In this document: positions 45,880-56,742 of the stretch, piece after piece
Layout of the letters: every line of letters begins with the position of its first letter
How positions within the stretch are numbered: the first letter of the stretch is position 1
NCBI GenBank assembly: GCA_907163375.1
Contig: CAJQUW010007891.1
Coordinates: forward strand, 124,001 to 188,000
From: Prostheceraeus crozeri
Taxonomy: Eukaryota; Platyhelminthes; Polycladida; Euryleptidae
Direction: 5' to 3'
Length of the DNA stretch: 64,000 bases
The notes under the pieces: model-generated
Database searches by the model: none
Told to the model about the DNA's origin: nothing
The model's input: the letters and a program-made list of their open reading frames with translations, nothing else
Program-made: the position numbers and the translations under genes

Positions 45880-46390
45880 CACAGAATTAGATTGTTTAAC
45901 CGTATCACTTTGCTACATGTAGAAGTGCAAACTGATTCAAAACGATGGCTGATTCAAAACTTACTAAGTAGGCAAAAAGAAATTTCTAATACCTTGCAGA
46001 GATGGGAAGAGTGGTCGTGTATCGCTTGCGGATTACTATGAATTTCTTCAAAATGCTCCGATCGCCCGATTCCTTCAAATTCAAAGAATTCAGATTACTG
46101 CACAAAAGTTCTTCGATAATATTGATCCTTCTGATTATTATTAAAAAAGTTAGCAGGCGCACGAAAAACGTTCACAAAAATTTCTGTAGAACTTGACATC
46201 GACTGGGTCTCTTCGCTGTGTGATAACAGTCACTGAAACTTATCACAATAGTTAGGATGTTTGATGTTGCTTATTGTTCTCTTTCTCTGGTATTATGTCA
46301 GCAGATTGTGCCATTTCATAGGCATTACATGTTCCAATACTTCCTTTCTAGTCGAACACAGAAAAAGAGACTACCGATTTAATGTTGTGG
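45880..46390 (+). mobile_element. Six-copy TIR element, copy F
   Basis: This copy starts ACAGAATTAGATTGTTTAA and ends near AATGTTGTGG. It is the most diverged of the B/D/E/F group and includes a small local duplication of GATTCAAAAC near 45945. Confidence 0.7.
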
Positions 46391-46934
46391 TTGTATATCT
46401 TCACTCACAAACGAAGCAACTTACTCAACAAAAAGTAAAATAATCATTACCTGTAGGAGCAGATCAGACATTATATGCCACCTCCCATCTACATGTGACT
46501 AACTTCTATTCCTAGATTCTAGCCATCATGTCATCTACCTTATTGAAATTCTTATATACCGCCTTCTAGCATTACAGTTACTCTTTCCGATGCATTTGAT
46601 AATCATTTACGTTTATAATCGTTTTATTATATTTACGTTTTATAATCATGCTTTTGATAGACAATTATTATCATTTACTCTCGCATCGACACTATTCTTT
46701 CCACATTTTGCAAAATGTCAATCTACTGAACAGAAAATATGGTGCATATGAAAATGACACCATCAGTAAACAATAATCTGTTCAAACAAAACAATGCCGG
46801 CATTTCAATACCTGGAGCTCTATATATATTCATTGACTCAAAGAGGAAAATAGCCAAAAAATATTTGAACCTTGATGACCGCGAATGCAGAAAGCAAAAC
46901 ACGTTTCAACAATCGATAGTTATTTCATGTGAAT

Positions 46935-47260
46935 GATATCAGTTAACGTGTCAGCAAACTTTGAGATTTACCTTGGAAGAGAACTTTTGACATAATGACC
47001 GTCATAAGAAACATATCCACATTTTTAGAGTAATGTCAGAGATTCTAAGGCAATTTACCGGCACTTATGTTTGTAATTGCCTGACCACAAGAGTCGCCAG
47101 TGATTTGCGATGTGATATTGGCAACAAAAGTGACCGAAACAAACCATTCAGCATACTGCGCGGTTTTGAAGTCATCAGAGATTATGTCGGTGTTCTGATT
47201 GAGCTAGGTGATTTCCAAACTGTTGAAATTGAGAACAGTTTACGCTGAATCGTCAAATCA
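46935..47260 (+). repeat. Dispersed repeat, inverted partner of 34595-34880
   Basis: It shares blocks and order with the 34.6-34.9 kb copy in opposite orientation. It contains the 71-codon frame 47033-47248. Confidence 0.6.
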
Positions 47261-48438
47261 TTATATCTTTGGGAGAGGGTGTGGTTGGTCCCATGTCGCA
47301 AAGGGCCCTTTTGTGACGTTTTTGTAACTTTTAGTTCATGTGCATTTTCAAACACTTCACCAAAAATTGCTGCATTATATTAAGAAGCTCTAATCAGTGG
47401 CCTACTTTGAAAAGTATACTTTCATAGATGTCTGAGTTTCTGAATGCCACTTTTTGCAAGCGAAAACTGACGACTTTTAGTATGAGTGCACTATTTTGTA
47501 AATATGAGTCTATGAATCTTATCCTACTCATCTATGTGCCACCAACATCGAATAAAGTATTTGAAATTCAAATTTTATGCATATACTACTTTTTAAGAAC
47601 CTTGAAAAGTAATGGTACATCTAAATAGTCACTTTTGGTGCATTTTTCTATTTATTTGAATTCTTTGAGTGTCTTCAGGTCGTCTCTCGTCTCTATAATC
47701 ACATTGAAGGTATCTAGAGCTGTAGAATGCCATTTCACGGAAACAATGAAGGAAAAATCTTCAAAATTTGAGGTATATTTAAAGCACAAATGAATCCTAT
47801 CAATTTGTTTTTGTGCCTATTATAAATATCGTTTGCAGCTTACAATTACAGCCTGCAACAATTTCAAGATCTTGATTGTCAGATTTCAAAAATCTGTCAA
47901 AATTTGTGAAATTAAATTTTGAATAGCTTCGTTCAAGTGGATGCCAGCATTAAAAGTTCGCACACTGATATAATATTGTACTGTAAATTTCATATATTTC
48001 AGGGCAATGCTTTAGAAGATAAGTTAGGGGAACCGAGTCGCTCACTCCCCGAGATGGATTGGGTCCAGTGCCACCCTCTGCTGGTATAGACAGGATAAAT
48101 TTGCAGGCTGCAGAAAAGATTAGATTAGTGATATTTCAATGGAGGAGTTGTCATTTCTGTTGCATATTGTGAGAATTGTCAATTTTTGCTTTGACAATTT
48201 TTTGCTGGGTTATGCTCGCGACGGATTCTGCCCGCAGCGCATCATTACTTCATGTTGATGACTTTCTGTCAGCCCACCTGTTGTGATAACAGGTGCCTCT
48301 CGCTATCGTTCACGCGTCTAGGTGATCAGTTGATGCGCTGCGCATTGAGAAAGGGTTTAGAACATTTCTAAACTTTCCGCAGTGCCCTAACGCAAAATTG
48401 TCGATCGATTCCTCTAATTCTTGTCGGTTTGAAGAAAT

Positions 48439-48753
48439 TCAAATTGAAGAAGTGAGAAAGTATCCAAATTTTTGGCGTTTATCGCTCAATACATGCGCAG
48501 ACAAACACGCTGCACAAACTCGTTCTTTCGGAGAAGAAATGTTCATTTCACCATTTTCCAACAGCTTACCAAAATCAGAAGCCGAAAACACACCGCGGAC
48601 ATTTTGTCTACCAGAAGCACCAATATCAACTATCGTAAAACTAAGGTTATCGTCGACTGCAGCTAATAAGACAATGGAGAAGTATTTTTTTGTAATAAAA
48701 ATTCTCGGAACCGGTAGAGACAACACTATACTGCCAAAATGATCCGGAAGCAT
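48439..48753 (-). pseudogene. PIF/Harbinger-type DDE transposase fragment
   Basis: The frame contains KKYFSIVLLAAVDDNLSF, TIVDIGASGRQNVRGVF and SDFGKLLENGEMNI. This is the KxYFSIVLLAxxDxxYxFxxVDVGxxGxxSDxGVFxxSxxGKxL segment of HARBI1-like nucleases, holding the second catalytic aspartate region. The N- and C-terminal parts are absent or in other frames, so it is a short fossil. It belongs to a different Harbinger lineage from the element at 1-3412. Confidence 0.65.
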
Positions 48754-48899
48754 AAACGGTCGCCTTCCAACAAGCGCAAACGCATTTAGTTACCATTCAT
48801 TATGGCATATAGTAAACAAGTCTGCTCCTTATCGGTTATCATGCTGCTTGCGCAATGCGCTACGAGCATCAATCGGCCTTTAGACCATAGAGTAAGTAT

Positions 48900-49715
48900 G
48901 TAGGTAGAGTGTCGACTCAAAAAAGTATCTGCATACAGTGAAAATTTGTATATGGAAAGATTCAGTTTTTTGCGGAGATTACGTTCCCTTTGTCCAAAAA
49001 ATTATTTCATCACTTTTGAAAAAAGTCAAAATTTGCCAATTTATATACTACCGAGATGACTCTCCTATATAAGTAGTATGAAACAAGTTGGATATCAACA
49101 GGAATGAATGTTTGATAATAAGCATCCTAACTTAGCGGAAATCAAGCTGATTATTAAGGGAATTTCATGAACCGTATTATAATGGAAGTCTTCGTGAGAA
49201 AGTCGCGATCTTATTCGTGCTTTCTTGGCTAAAATTTTAATTTTTTTAAATTAATTTTCACCGGCATGATTTTATGATTCACTAAATTCATGTTTCATTT
49301 CTTGAATCTGAATATTGATGTGACGCATCTACATCCTTTAAAGTTAATTGAAATAATTGTTTTTGATTAAGTTATTTTGCTTTTACAGTGGCAGGTTTCT
49401 TGTGATATGATCACGCTTAAGAAAATAGTCTTGAGGCAGAGCATGAAAGTAATAGGAACCCATCGAATTGCTTATTTATCAAAGTGCCTCTCCAAGGCTG
49501 TCAAGACACGCAGGATCTGTAAAATACCATCATTCCTTCTGTATTGCTATCATGATCACTCAATTCCGTTGTAATTTCTTCAAAACTGCAAGAATTTGGT
49601 TATAATAATTGGTAATAATTACCAACTATATCCCCTCTCGAGTTCATTTGATAAAATCGAATGTGTATACACATTTGGGATTTAATAAATGCGGAGTTAC
49701 CACTCTACCTAATAT
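48900..49715. repeat. Dispersed repeat, copy 2 (copy 1 at 20340-23410)
   Basis: It shares ordered words with copy 1 but lacks the nested hAT insertion and several internal blocks. It starts TAGAGTGTCGACTC and ends near TACCTAATATACC. Confidence 0.5.
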
Positions 49716-49719
49716 ACCT

Positions 49720-50330
49720 AGTATATGGTTCTTATCAGTGTTTCAAAAGGATTTTAGCGCCGCTTGACTATCCAAGTGCGATTAAGCACACTTCCAACAT
49801 TGTCTCAAGACACTTTCATGCGATAGCGGATCAAACCGTGTCCTTTATCAAAGTCATCTACCATCAATTTCCAACTGATACCTAAAAATTATTAATATTT
49901 CATAGTGCAATAAATTCTATTGTATTTGACTCTCGATGACTTTGGAGTTCATAAAAATGATTGAAATGAGCTTGAAATGCACTGCTGCCCGGCATTGGAA
50001 GTTATATAATGCAACATTTCATGTTGTATTTCACTCAAATTTCACACGGTAACAGATAGCCATGAACCGTCGTCCGTCACTCCAGCTTCAGAATCCACTA
50101 ATGAATGAATCGGTAAACTGATATTTCAAATTATTTTTGATAGAAATCTGAATTTCAAATCTATTCACATTTGCAAACATTCATAGACTTTCAAACTTTT
50201 CTGCATATTTCTACATTAATGTCGGAAAACCTGTATAATCCATTGACAGAGCAAACTTTCATGGACTTCAATAAAAGTCTATCAAAGATTTCTTCATCTA
50301 TTTTAGTTTTGCTAACGCAGCCTCGTCTAT
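49720..50330. other. No gene recognised
   Basis: AT-rich spacer between a dispersed repeat and a Harbinger derivative. Short frames only. Confidence 0.45.
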
Positions 50331-50865
50331 GGGCCTGTTCTACGAATCGTCATTTAGAAATATGACAATTCTTTAGACTGTCATTTCATTTGTTCTGTTC
50401 TTGCAATCGTCATATTCGAAGCCGGCATTTAAGTCTCATTAATCTGTCATCAATAAGCGTTCTATCAATCTTTCATTTCATTGTCATTAAGAACAGTTCA
50501 GTTTGATCAGAGACAAGATATAAATGAAGGTGTGCACCAACATTTATCCGTCATTTATCTGAAACAAGAAGAAGGACTCTAGCAATGTATCTACTATTAT
50601 TACGACGACGCTCACGACGCTCTATGCGACGTGAAAGGATATTTCGAGATCGATCAAATCCTTTCGATTTTATGCACGAGAATCTTTTCATTGCACGATA
50701 TAGGTTTCCAAAGCATGTGTTTACATTTTTGTGCAGTCTTTTGGTCAGCCTACAACCATCGTGTCGTCGAAGTCAACCGATAAATCACAGATAAATGACA
50801 GTTAGATGAAAGAGACAAAAATGACTGATAAATGAACAACATAGAAAGTCCTCGAACAAAATACG
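50331..50865 (+). mobile_element. Short Harbinger derivative with transposase N-terminus
   Basis: The left end GGGCCTGTTCTACGAATCGT is a typical Harbinger terminus. The right end is less clear, with a partly matching inverted TTTGTTCGAGGACTTTC near 50865. The enclosed frame 50585-50794 reads RRRSRRSMRRERIFRDRSNP, then ENLFIARYRFPKHVF. This is the N-terminal segment of Harbinger transposases (RERxFRDRxNP ... RYRF). The nuclease domain is missing. Confidence 0.65.
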
Positions 50866-51179
50866 TGTAATTGAACTCGGCTGCTACGCCTCATCCAATT
50901 ATATTTCATTCTCAGACTTTCTATGATGCAGAATCAGAATAAAACATAAAACTTTTATTATGGAAATAGCACCCATCTGAAGAGGGCATTGAAGTCCAAT
51001 TCTGATATGTACTATTCGTATTATAACCCTAATGAATATTTGTGTCCAACGGGCTTTAATGCCAGTTGTATTTCCATAATAACCGCATCAAATCCCGCGC
51101 GAAGAGAAAGCTGATGAACATCTTGTAAGTTGTCATAGAAAATTCATCTCTGTCATTCTACAATGAACAGAAATTTCCT

Positions 51180-51882
51180 ATAGAGGAAATTTTAGCAAAC
51201 GAGTGACATAGTCATTTCTATGACCTCCAAAGCCATCGAGAGTATACATTGTCCTGTATTGACAGAAGACCGCGTAATTCCTGTCAGATCGACATCAAAA
51301 AAGATAATATGATGCATCAAATTAGCTTTCAATCAACACTGAAAAGCACTGGTTTGCAGTAAATGCTGAATTCCACATTTCGAGGTTTTTAAAATAAATC
51401 CCACTGAGATTCAGTCAGGCTACGATTTTGCATTTTTGAGGTTGCAAAACAATAAAAGCTGAAGTTAGTCAAAGTGTATCCTTAATTTGCGCACGAGCTT
51501 CTTATTATTTTTAATATGTAGATTGTCACTCAGCATCAGTAAAACGATAATTCTTAAGTTGTGCCTCCAATCGTCTTGCAAGTTGCAGAGACTCAAACAT
51601 CGCAAAATCCCATTTGTTTATGTAGATCCATAGACTTCCGAGTTTCATACACTCAATAACGCAATGATCCAGCATGCATTTGGAAACCCAATGAAATTTG
51701 TCATTTTTATGATTATGATTCCACTTTAAGGGCAGAATTCTCCAACAGCAGACAGGAATACGACATACTTCGTAGTCGGTATAGCTTGGCCAAATTGCTG
51801 TTGAAGCTAATGAAAACGTCATGACAATCGATGTTATTGTCGCAGATAAACAAACAGTCTATCTCCTGATCACAAAAATGAT
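51180..51882 (-). repeat. Inverted duplication, left arm
   Basis: This 703-bp arm is the near-perfect reverse complement of 53287-53998. It includes a 98-codon minus-strand frame (51526-51822, with IPVCCWRILPLKWNHNHK and LEAQLKNY) that is conserved in the other arm with few replacements. The protein is not recognised and could be a chance frame kept by recency. Confidence 0.85.
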
Positions 51883-51922
51883 TTTGTATGCGCAACACGT
51901 GGCTGACCGAGCAGTTTCCATT

Positions 51923-52180
51923 GGGGCTGTTCGTAAACTAAAATTTTGCCGGCTGAATATTAAACCGACTTAATTTTCCGCCGGTAAATAGTTTTTGAAC
52001 GACAGTATAATACCGAAACCGATTGAAATTTGTGCCGATCTACCGGCAGAAAATTTCAGTTTTCTATTTTAAAGTTTAATTTTAATTTAAAGTTAAAAAA
52101 AAGATTTGAAGTTTTTCTATTTAAGTTTTAGTTTAATTTAAAGTTTTAAGCCGGCAGAATTTTAGTTAATGAATAACTCC
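51923..52180. mobile_element. 258-bp Harbinger-like MITE
   Basis: The ends GGGGCTGTTCGTAAACTAAA and, inverted, GGAGTTATTCATTAACTAAA continue as inverted repeats to GCCGGC (about 30 bp). ATT flanks both sides (51920-51922, 52181-52183). It lies in the spacer of the inverted duplication. Confidence 0.8.
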
Positions 52181-52183
52181 ATT

Positions 52184-53286
52184 GCCATCAACAAACAGCT
52201 ATTGTGCGTAATTTAGCTATGGCACAATGTGGAAAAAGTAGGCAGCAATGCATCTCGTAATGATGATATCTGTGTCTATGCATGTGAAATTCCTTTTTGA
52301 AATCTCAATCAGCGTATATTTACATGTGCATTCATAGCATTGCTGTCCGCTTTTTTCCTACATTGCTGCACAGTCTATTTCAATTAGTATTAACGCACAA
52401 TAGTATTAACACAGATTTTTGGGCATGTTGTTTTTGGCCGTTGTGTCTCTCCAAGTACATATTTCGGTACCAGCAGCTATACTGCCCGGTGGTTTGGAAT
52501 TAAAACAGGTGATAATACACAGTAGACGGATGTGTCCTGTCGCATATCATGGATTGTCATGAGTGTGTGGGATATCTCTGCTGCGTCATAGAATGCTGAC
52601 TCGTCATCCTCCGACCACTGATTGATAATTGACAACGGATTTGTTTTGATTGATGCTGGAATGGAGTTGACTGCTTCAGCCGCATATCATTGTCCGCGGT
52701 GAGATGTCTATGTTACGTCATCGCTAGTTGACTCGTTATCGGAAACGTCTTTCACATGCCAATAATTGAAAAATACATAGTCTTTGATTGATGCTGGAAA
52801 GGAGACTTTATTTTTATTTGAATTCGCCGCTTGCGCGGCCTTCAAATGTCCTACATTGTTGCCCGAAAAAATTCCATGTTTATGTTGTATTGTCGATTGT
52901 AGTCCCACTAACTTGCGAAAAAGCGGAAGTCATATTTGTATGGATACGTCTGTCGGTTGACCTGAATGAATAATGAAACTCTTGTTGAAATTGAATAGAT
53001 ATTGAACCAATTCATAGTAGATCCCAATTAGTGTTGATTTGACGAGTTGGTGGCCTGTTAGAAGCTAAAGCAATAACCAAGAATGACCGAAATGCATCAC
53101 ACACGCAGGTGATACGGAGCTGTAGGAGCTTGTCGGAATACAACGGAAACAAGAAGTCGAATAGAAGTTAAAATACGAATTGTCTATCTCGCCTTTACCA
53201 TTTGCTATGTAATTCACAAAGTCAATAAACAAAACGTGTTGTATTGTATTGTATCGTTAGGTATAACTAAAAGAAATCTTGTGAAT
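52184..53286. repeat. Spacer of the inverted duplication with repeats
   Basis: Bases 52195-52380 match the repeat at 43130-43400. Bases 52560-52790 contain a diverged tandem duplication (CGCATATCAT, GACTCGT(C/T)AT and TTGATTGATGCTGGAA recur about 160 bp apart). No gene is recognised. Confidence 0.5.
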
Positions 53287-53998
53287 ATCATTTTTGTGAT
53301 CAGGAGATAGACTGTTTGTTTATCTGCGACAATAACATCGGTTGTCATGACGTCTTCATTAGCTTCAACAGCAATTTGGCCACGCTATACCGGCTACGAA
53401 GTATGTCGTATTCCTGTCTGCTGTTGGAGAATTCTGCCCTTAAAGTGGAATCATAATCATAAAAATGACAAATTTCATTGGGTTTCCAAATGCATGCTGG
53501 ATCATTACGTTATTGAGTGTATGAAACTCGGAAGTCTATGGATCTACATAAACAAATGGGATTTTGCGATGTTTGAGTCTCTGCAACTTGCAAGACGATT
53601 GGAGGCACAACTTAAGAATTTGTCGTTTTTCTGATGCTGGGTGACAATCTACATATTAAAAATAATAAGAAGCTCGTGAGCAAATTAAGGATACACTTTG
53701 ACTAACTTCAGCTTTTATTGTTTTGCAACCTCAAAAATGCAAAATCGTAGCCTGACTGAATCTCAGTGGGATATATTTTAAAAACCTTGAAATGTGGAAT
53801 TCAGCATTTACTGCAAACCAGTGCTTTTCAGTGTTGATTGAAAGCTAATTTGATGCATCATATTATCTTTTTTGATGTCGATCTGACAGGAATTACGCGG
53901 TCTTCTGTCAATACAGGACAATGTATACTCTCGATGGCTTTGGAGGTCATAGAAATGACTATGTCACTCGTTTGCTAAAATTTCTGTATCCTCTATAG
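53287..53998 (+). repeat. Inverted duplication, right arm
   Basis: This is the reverse complement of 51180-51882 with a handful of differences. The frame 53347-53634 gives nearly the same peptide as the left arm. Just beyond, 54000-54055 repeats part of the arm again (ACAATCTACATATTAAAAA), a partial tandem copy. Confidence 0.85.
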
Positions 53999-54149
53999 CT
54001 GGATGCTGGATGCTAGATGACAATCTACATATTAAAAAAAATAAGACATGCGCGAATTTAGGAAGAAAATGCTAGTAGCTCTCGCACTACAATAACTGAT
54101 TACAGTATATATTTCTCTTTCCAAATAGGTAAATGTAAAGACCACTCAC

Positions 54150-54233
54150 ATTTAATTGTGCCATTTTGTGTTCTCCAAATTTGGGATCCAAAAACTGCTG
54201 TGGCATCGGAATAGCAGGTGTTTGATCTGCCAT
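54150..54233 (-). CDS. Epoxide hydrolase alternative first exon (distal)
   Basis: An ATG at 54231-54233 opens 28 codons (MADQTPAIPM ... KFGEHKMAQLN) ending at donor GTGAGT (54149-54144), phase 0. It resembles the proximal first exon (38290-38379) in length, sequence and phase. Both end in the same GEHKMAQL before the splice site. Joined to exon 30475-30599 it would give a 307-residue enzyme with a different N-terminus, after a 23.5-kb first intron. It could instead be the lone first exon of a lost duplicate gene, because no other hydrolase exons were found between 38.4 and 54.1 kb. Confidence 0.75.
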
Positions 54234-56059
54234 TTTCCTGTTACCAGTAAAAGTACCAAACCTACAAATTAAACTCGTAGTCAAAGTCCGAGTGTAAAGA
54301 TCAATTGTGCAGACATTCTAATTAACAAAACACTTTATACGAAGATCTTGCCGGTAAACAAAATGACTCGACAACCAATCAGATTCCTGAATGAGCAGCT
54401 TTGCTATTCGGTCACACCTGCATACAGTGAAATGCTCTTTTGTCGACGACATTCTGAAACACTGAATAACTGCCTAGATCTTACACAATGAATACTTTAT
54501 ATAATGTGGCAATTTTTAGTCAGATTGAGATTGTTGATTACTTGAATAGTTGCTAAATATAGTTGAGATCAAGTGTAACATATTTAGGAAACTCGCACGG
54601 CATCGAGTAGGAGATCGAACTGATTTTGTGACATGCCGATAATGAAGCAAACTACGTAGATTAACAGCTGCGTAGATAGTTAGTTTTCGATTAACACTGT
54701 TTGTGATGATTCAATGGAATCGTTGAAAGTCTGCATGGAGACTGTCGGAGGAAAACATGTCTTCATTCGGGTTGAAAAAAGTATTTTGAGTTTCGGAAAA
54801 AATGCCCTACTTGTCTATTGCCCCGCATGTTGATCTTTTCATTTATCTGCCATATGCTATGCTTATCTACAAGTCCGAATTCCATAGCGAAATTTACTCG
54901 CCAAGGGTGTACGTGTACGGTGATATTAGAAGTTGTTGTTATACTAACATAAGCACTTTGATTCACGAAAGATGGGTGATTCCTCATCTTCCACGATGGC
55001 CGATGGCTTTGAAAAAATTTAGTGCAAAATTATTCACCATGAAATCTTTTGTAGGATTTTTTAATTTGATTTTTTAAATCAAAACTGAACTTTTCTATCG
55101 AGCCGTGATTGAATAAAGTGCAGTTTTCAAAATGGCGGCCGGTGAAAAATGTGAATAAAACATGGTTAATTAGAAATAGCAGAAAAATATGGACTCACCT
55201 TGAAATATTTTTGCAGAGTATTTATTTTAAGTTTTACATCGAGAAGTTGCTTAAATGATCTGCAATTTTCAAAATGGCGGCCGGTGCAAAATGCTAAAAT
55301 TTCCGAACATTTTCTATTGATGTCAATGACCACGGCCATAGGTTTATATCAGGGATGCGGAGTCTTATCATTTTGATAGGACTCCGACTCCGGGTGGTCA
55401 ATATATAAAGCCTAGTTTTTGAAAAATTAACTGGTAACCTTAGATCATTATAGTCTTACCTGAACCTATTTTTAGGGATCATTGCTGTGTCAATTATCAA
55501 TCATTTTCGATGAAAGTTGATCAAACGTCGGTTTCAGTTGAATGCATACGACTCGGCTCCTCCCATCTTGTTGATGTGTGCTTCACATGGTTTTTCTCCG
55601 TCTCTACCAGGCAGGAAAATATCCATCCTTCCTCAAAAAATATGACTACACTTTCGATTTTAATGCGCTTTGGAGGAGACATCACACAAGATTATAACGT
55701 GAGGGTAAGAGGATAATGTTCTCAAACAAACTTCATTTTTGTCTCTGATATGACCTTTAGCGCGTAGGTGTGATCGAGGCTATGAAGGCTTGTCTTCTCT
55801 ACAGACTCTACTGAATCACCGAGTGAAAAGACAATCCTTTTCTCACTATCACGGTTAATTCCCTCAACTATTGCAAGCTTTGCATGCAGCAGTGTTTCTG
55901 TACTTTTGTTTGACGGAGAAAGTTGACATCAAGACAGTGACAGCTATGCACAAGGATAAATAATTTGTTTGTATTATATTTCGGGTCTACACCTTTTTCA
56001 CATGTATTTCAGATAGTGTGCGTTTGATTTTCGAAAACTAAATTGTATATCAGAATACG
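54234..56059. other. No firm gene; tandem repeat with AAAATGGCGGCCGGTG
   Basis: The word CAAAATGGCGGCCGGTG occurs at about 55129 and again at about 55272 within a roughly 143-bp imperfect tandem duplication. Frames at 54802-55077 and 55510-55716 have no known motifs. The distal promoter of the epoxide hydrolase, if used, would lie just above 54233. Confidence 0.4.
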
Positions 56060-56455
56060 TCAAATGAATTTAAGTTAATTCAAATGAATTTCAGATTATG
56101 CAAAATTGATTTTCGAAATTATAAAAATGCGCAAAATGAATTTCAGAATTGCAAATTGTTTTACAGAAAGCGTAAAATGAATTTTAAAAGGTTAAATTGA
56201 ATTTTGAATTCATCAAATGAATTTCACAAAAGAATATTTCAATTTCCGAAATATCTGTATATCAAGAAATGTATTTCAGAAACATAAGTTGAATTTCCGA
56301 TAACGCAGCTTGGAATATAGAAACGTGAATTGAATTTTTGATAATGAGAATTGATTTTCCGATTATGTGAATTATTCATTGGATGACACCATTTGAATTG
56401 TGGAAAATGTAATTTGAATTTCAGATAATAAGAATTTAATTTCAGAAACGAACGA
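56060..56455. repeat. Diverged minisatellite of AATGAATTTCAGA-type units
   Basis: Units of about 22-30 bp built on AAATGAATTTCAGAAA repeat with much drift through this stretch. The inverse of the same unit (TTTTCTGAAATACATTTA) forms the array at 62465-62594 and 63841-64000. Confidence 0.7.
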
Positions 56456-56742
56456 GATGTACTGTTCTAATCCTCTCTAGCAATGGGTTGCAAGAAGTTG
56501 AGTCATGTTTGGATCGGCAAAGTCTTTGGTATCAATTGCCACGGCATGACTTGAAAGTTAATCGCCATTTTCTCTTTTAGAGATTTATACCCGGCATAAC
56601 AAAATGTAATGTAGCAACAATGAAAAAATGAACTCTATCAACTTTTATACACAAAGTAATCAGTTTGAGTGCAAACAATTGAGATAAAAATTTGTTCTTT
56701 TTTGATTATTATCTTAAAAGCTTAGCGGATTATGTTTAATTT

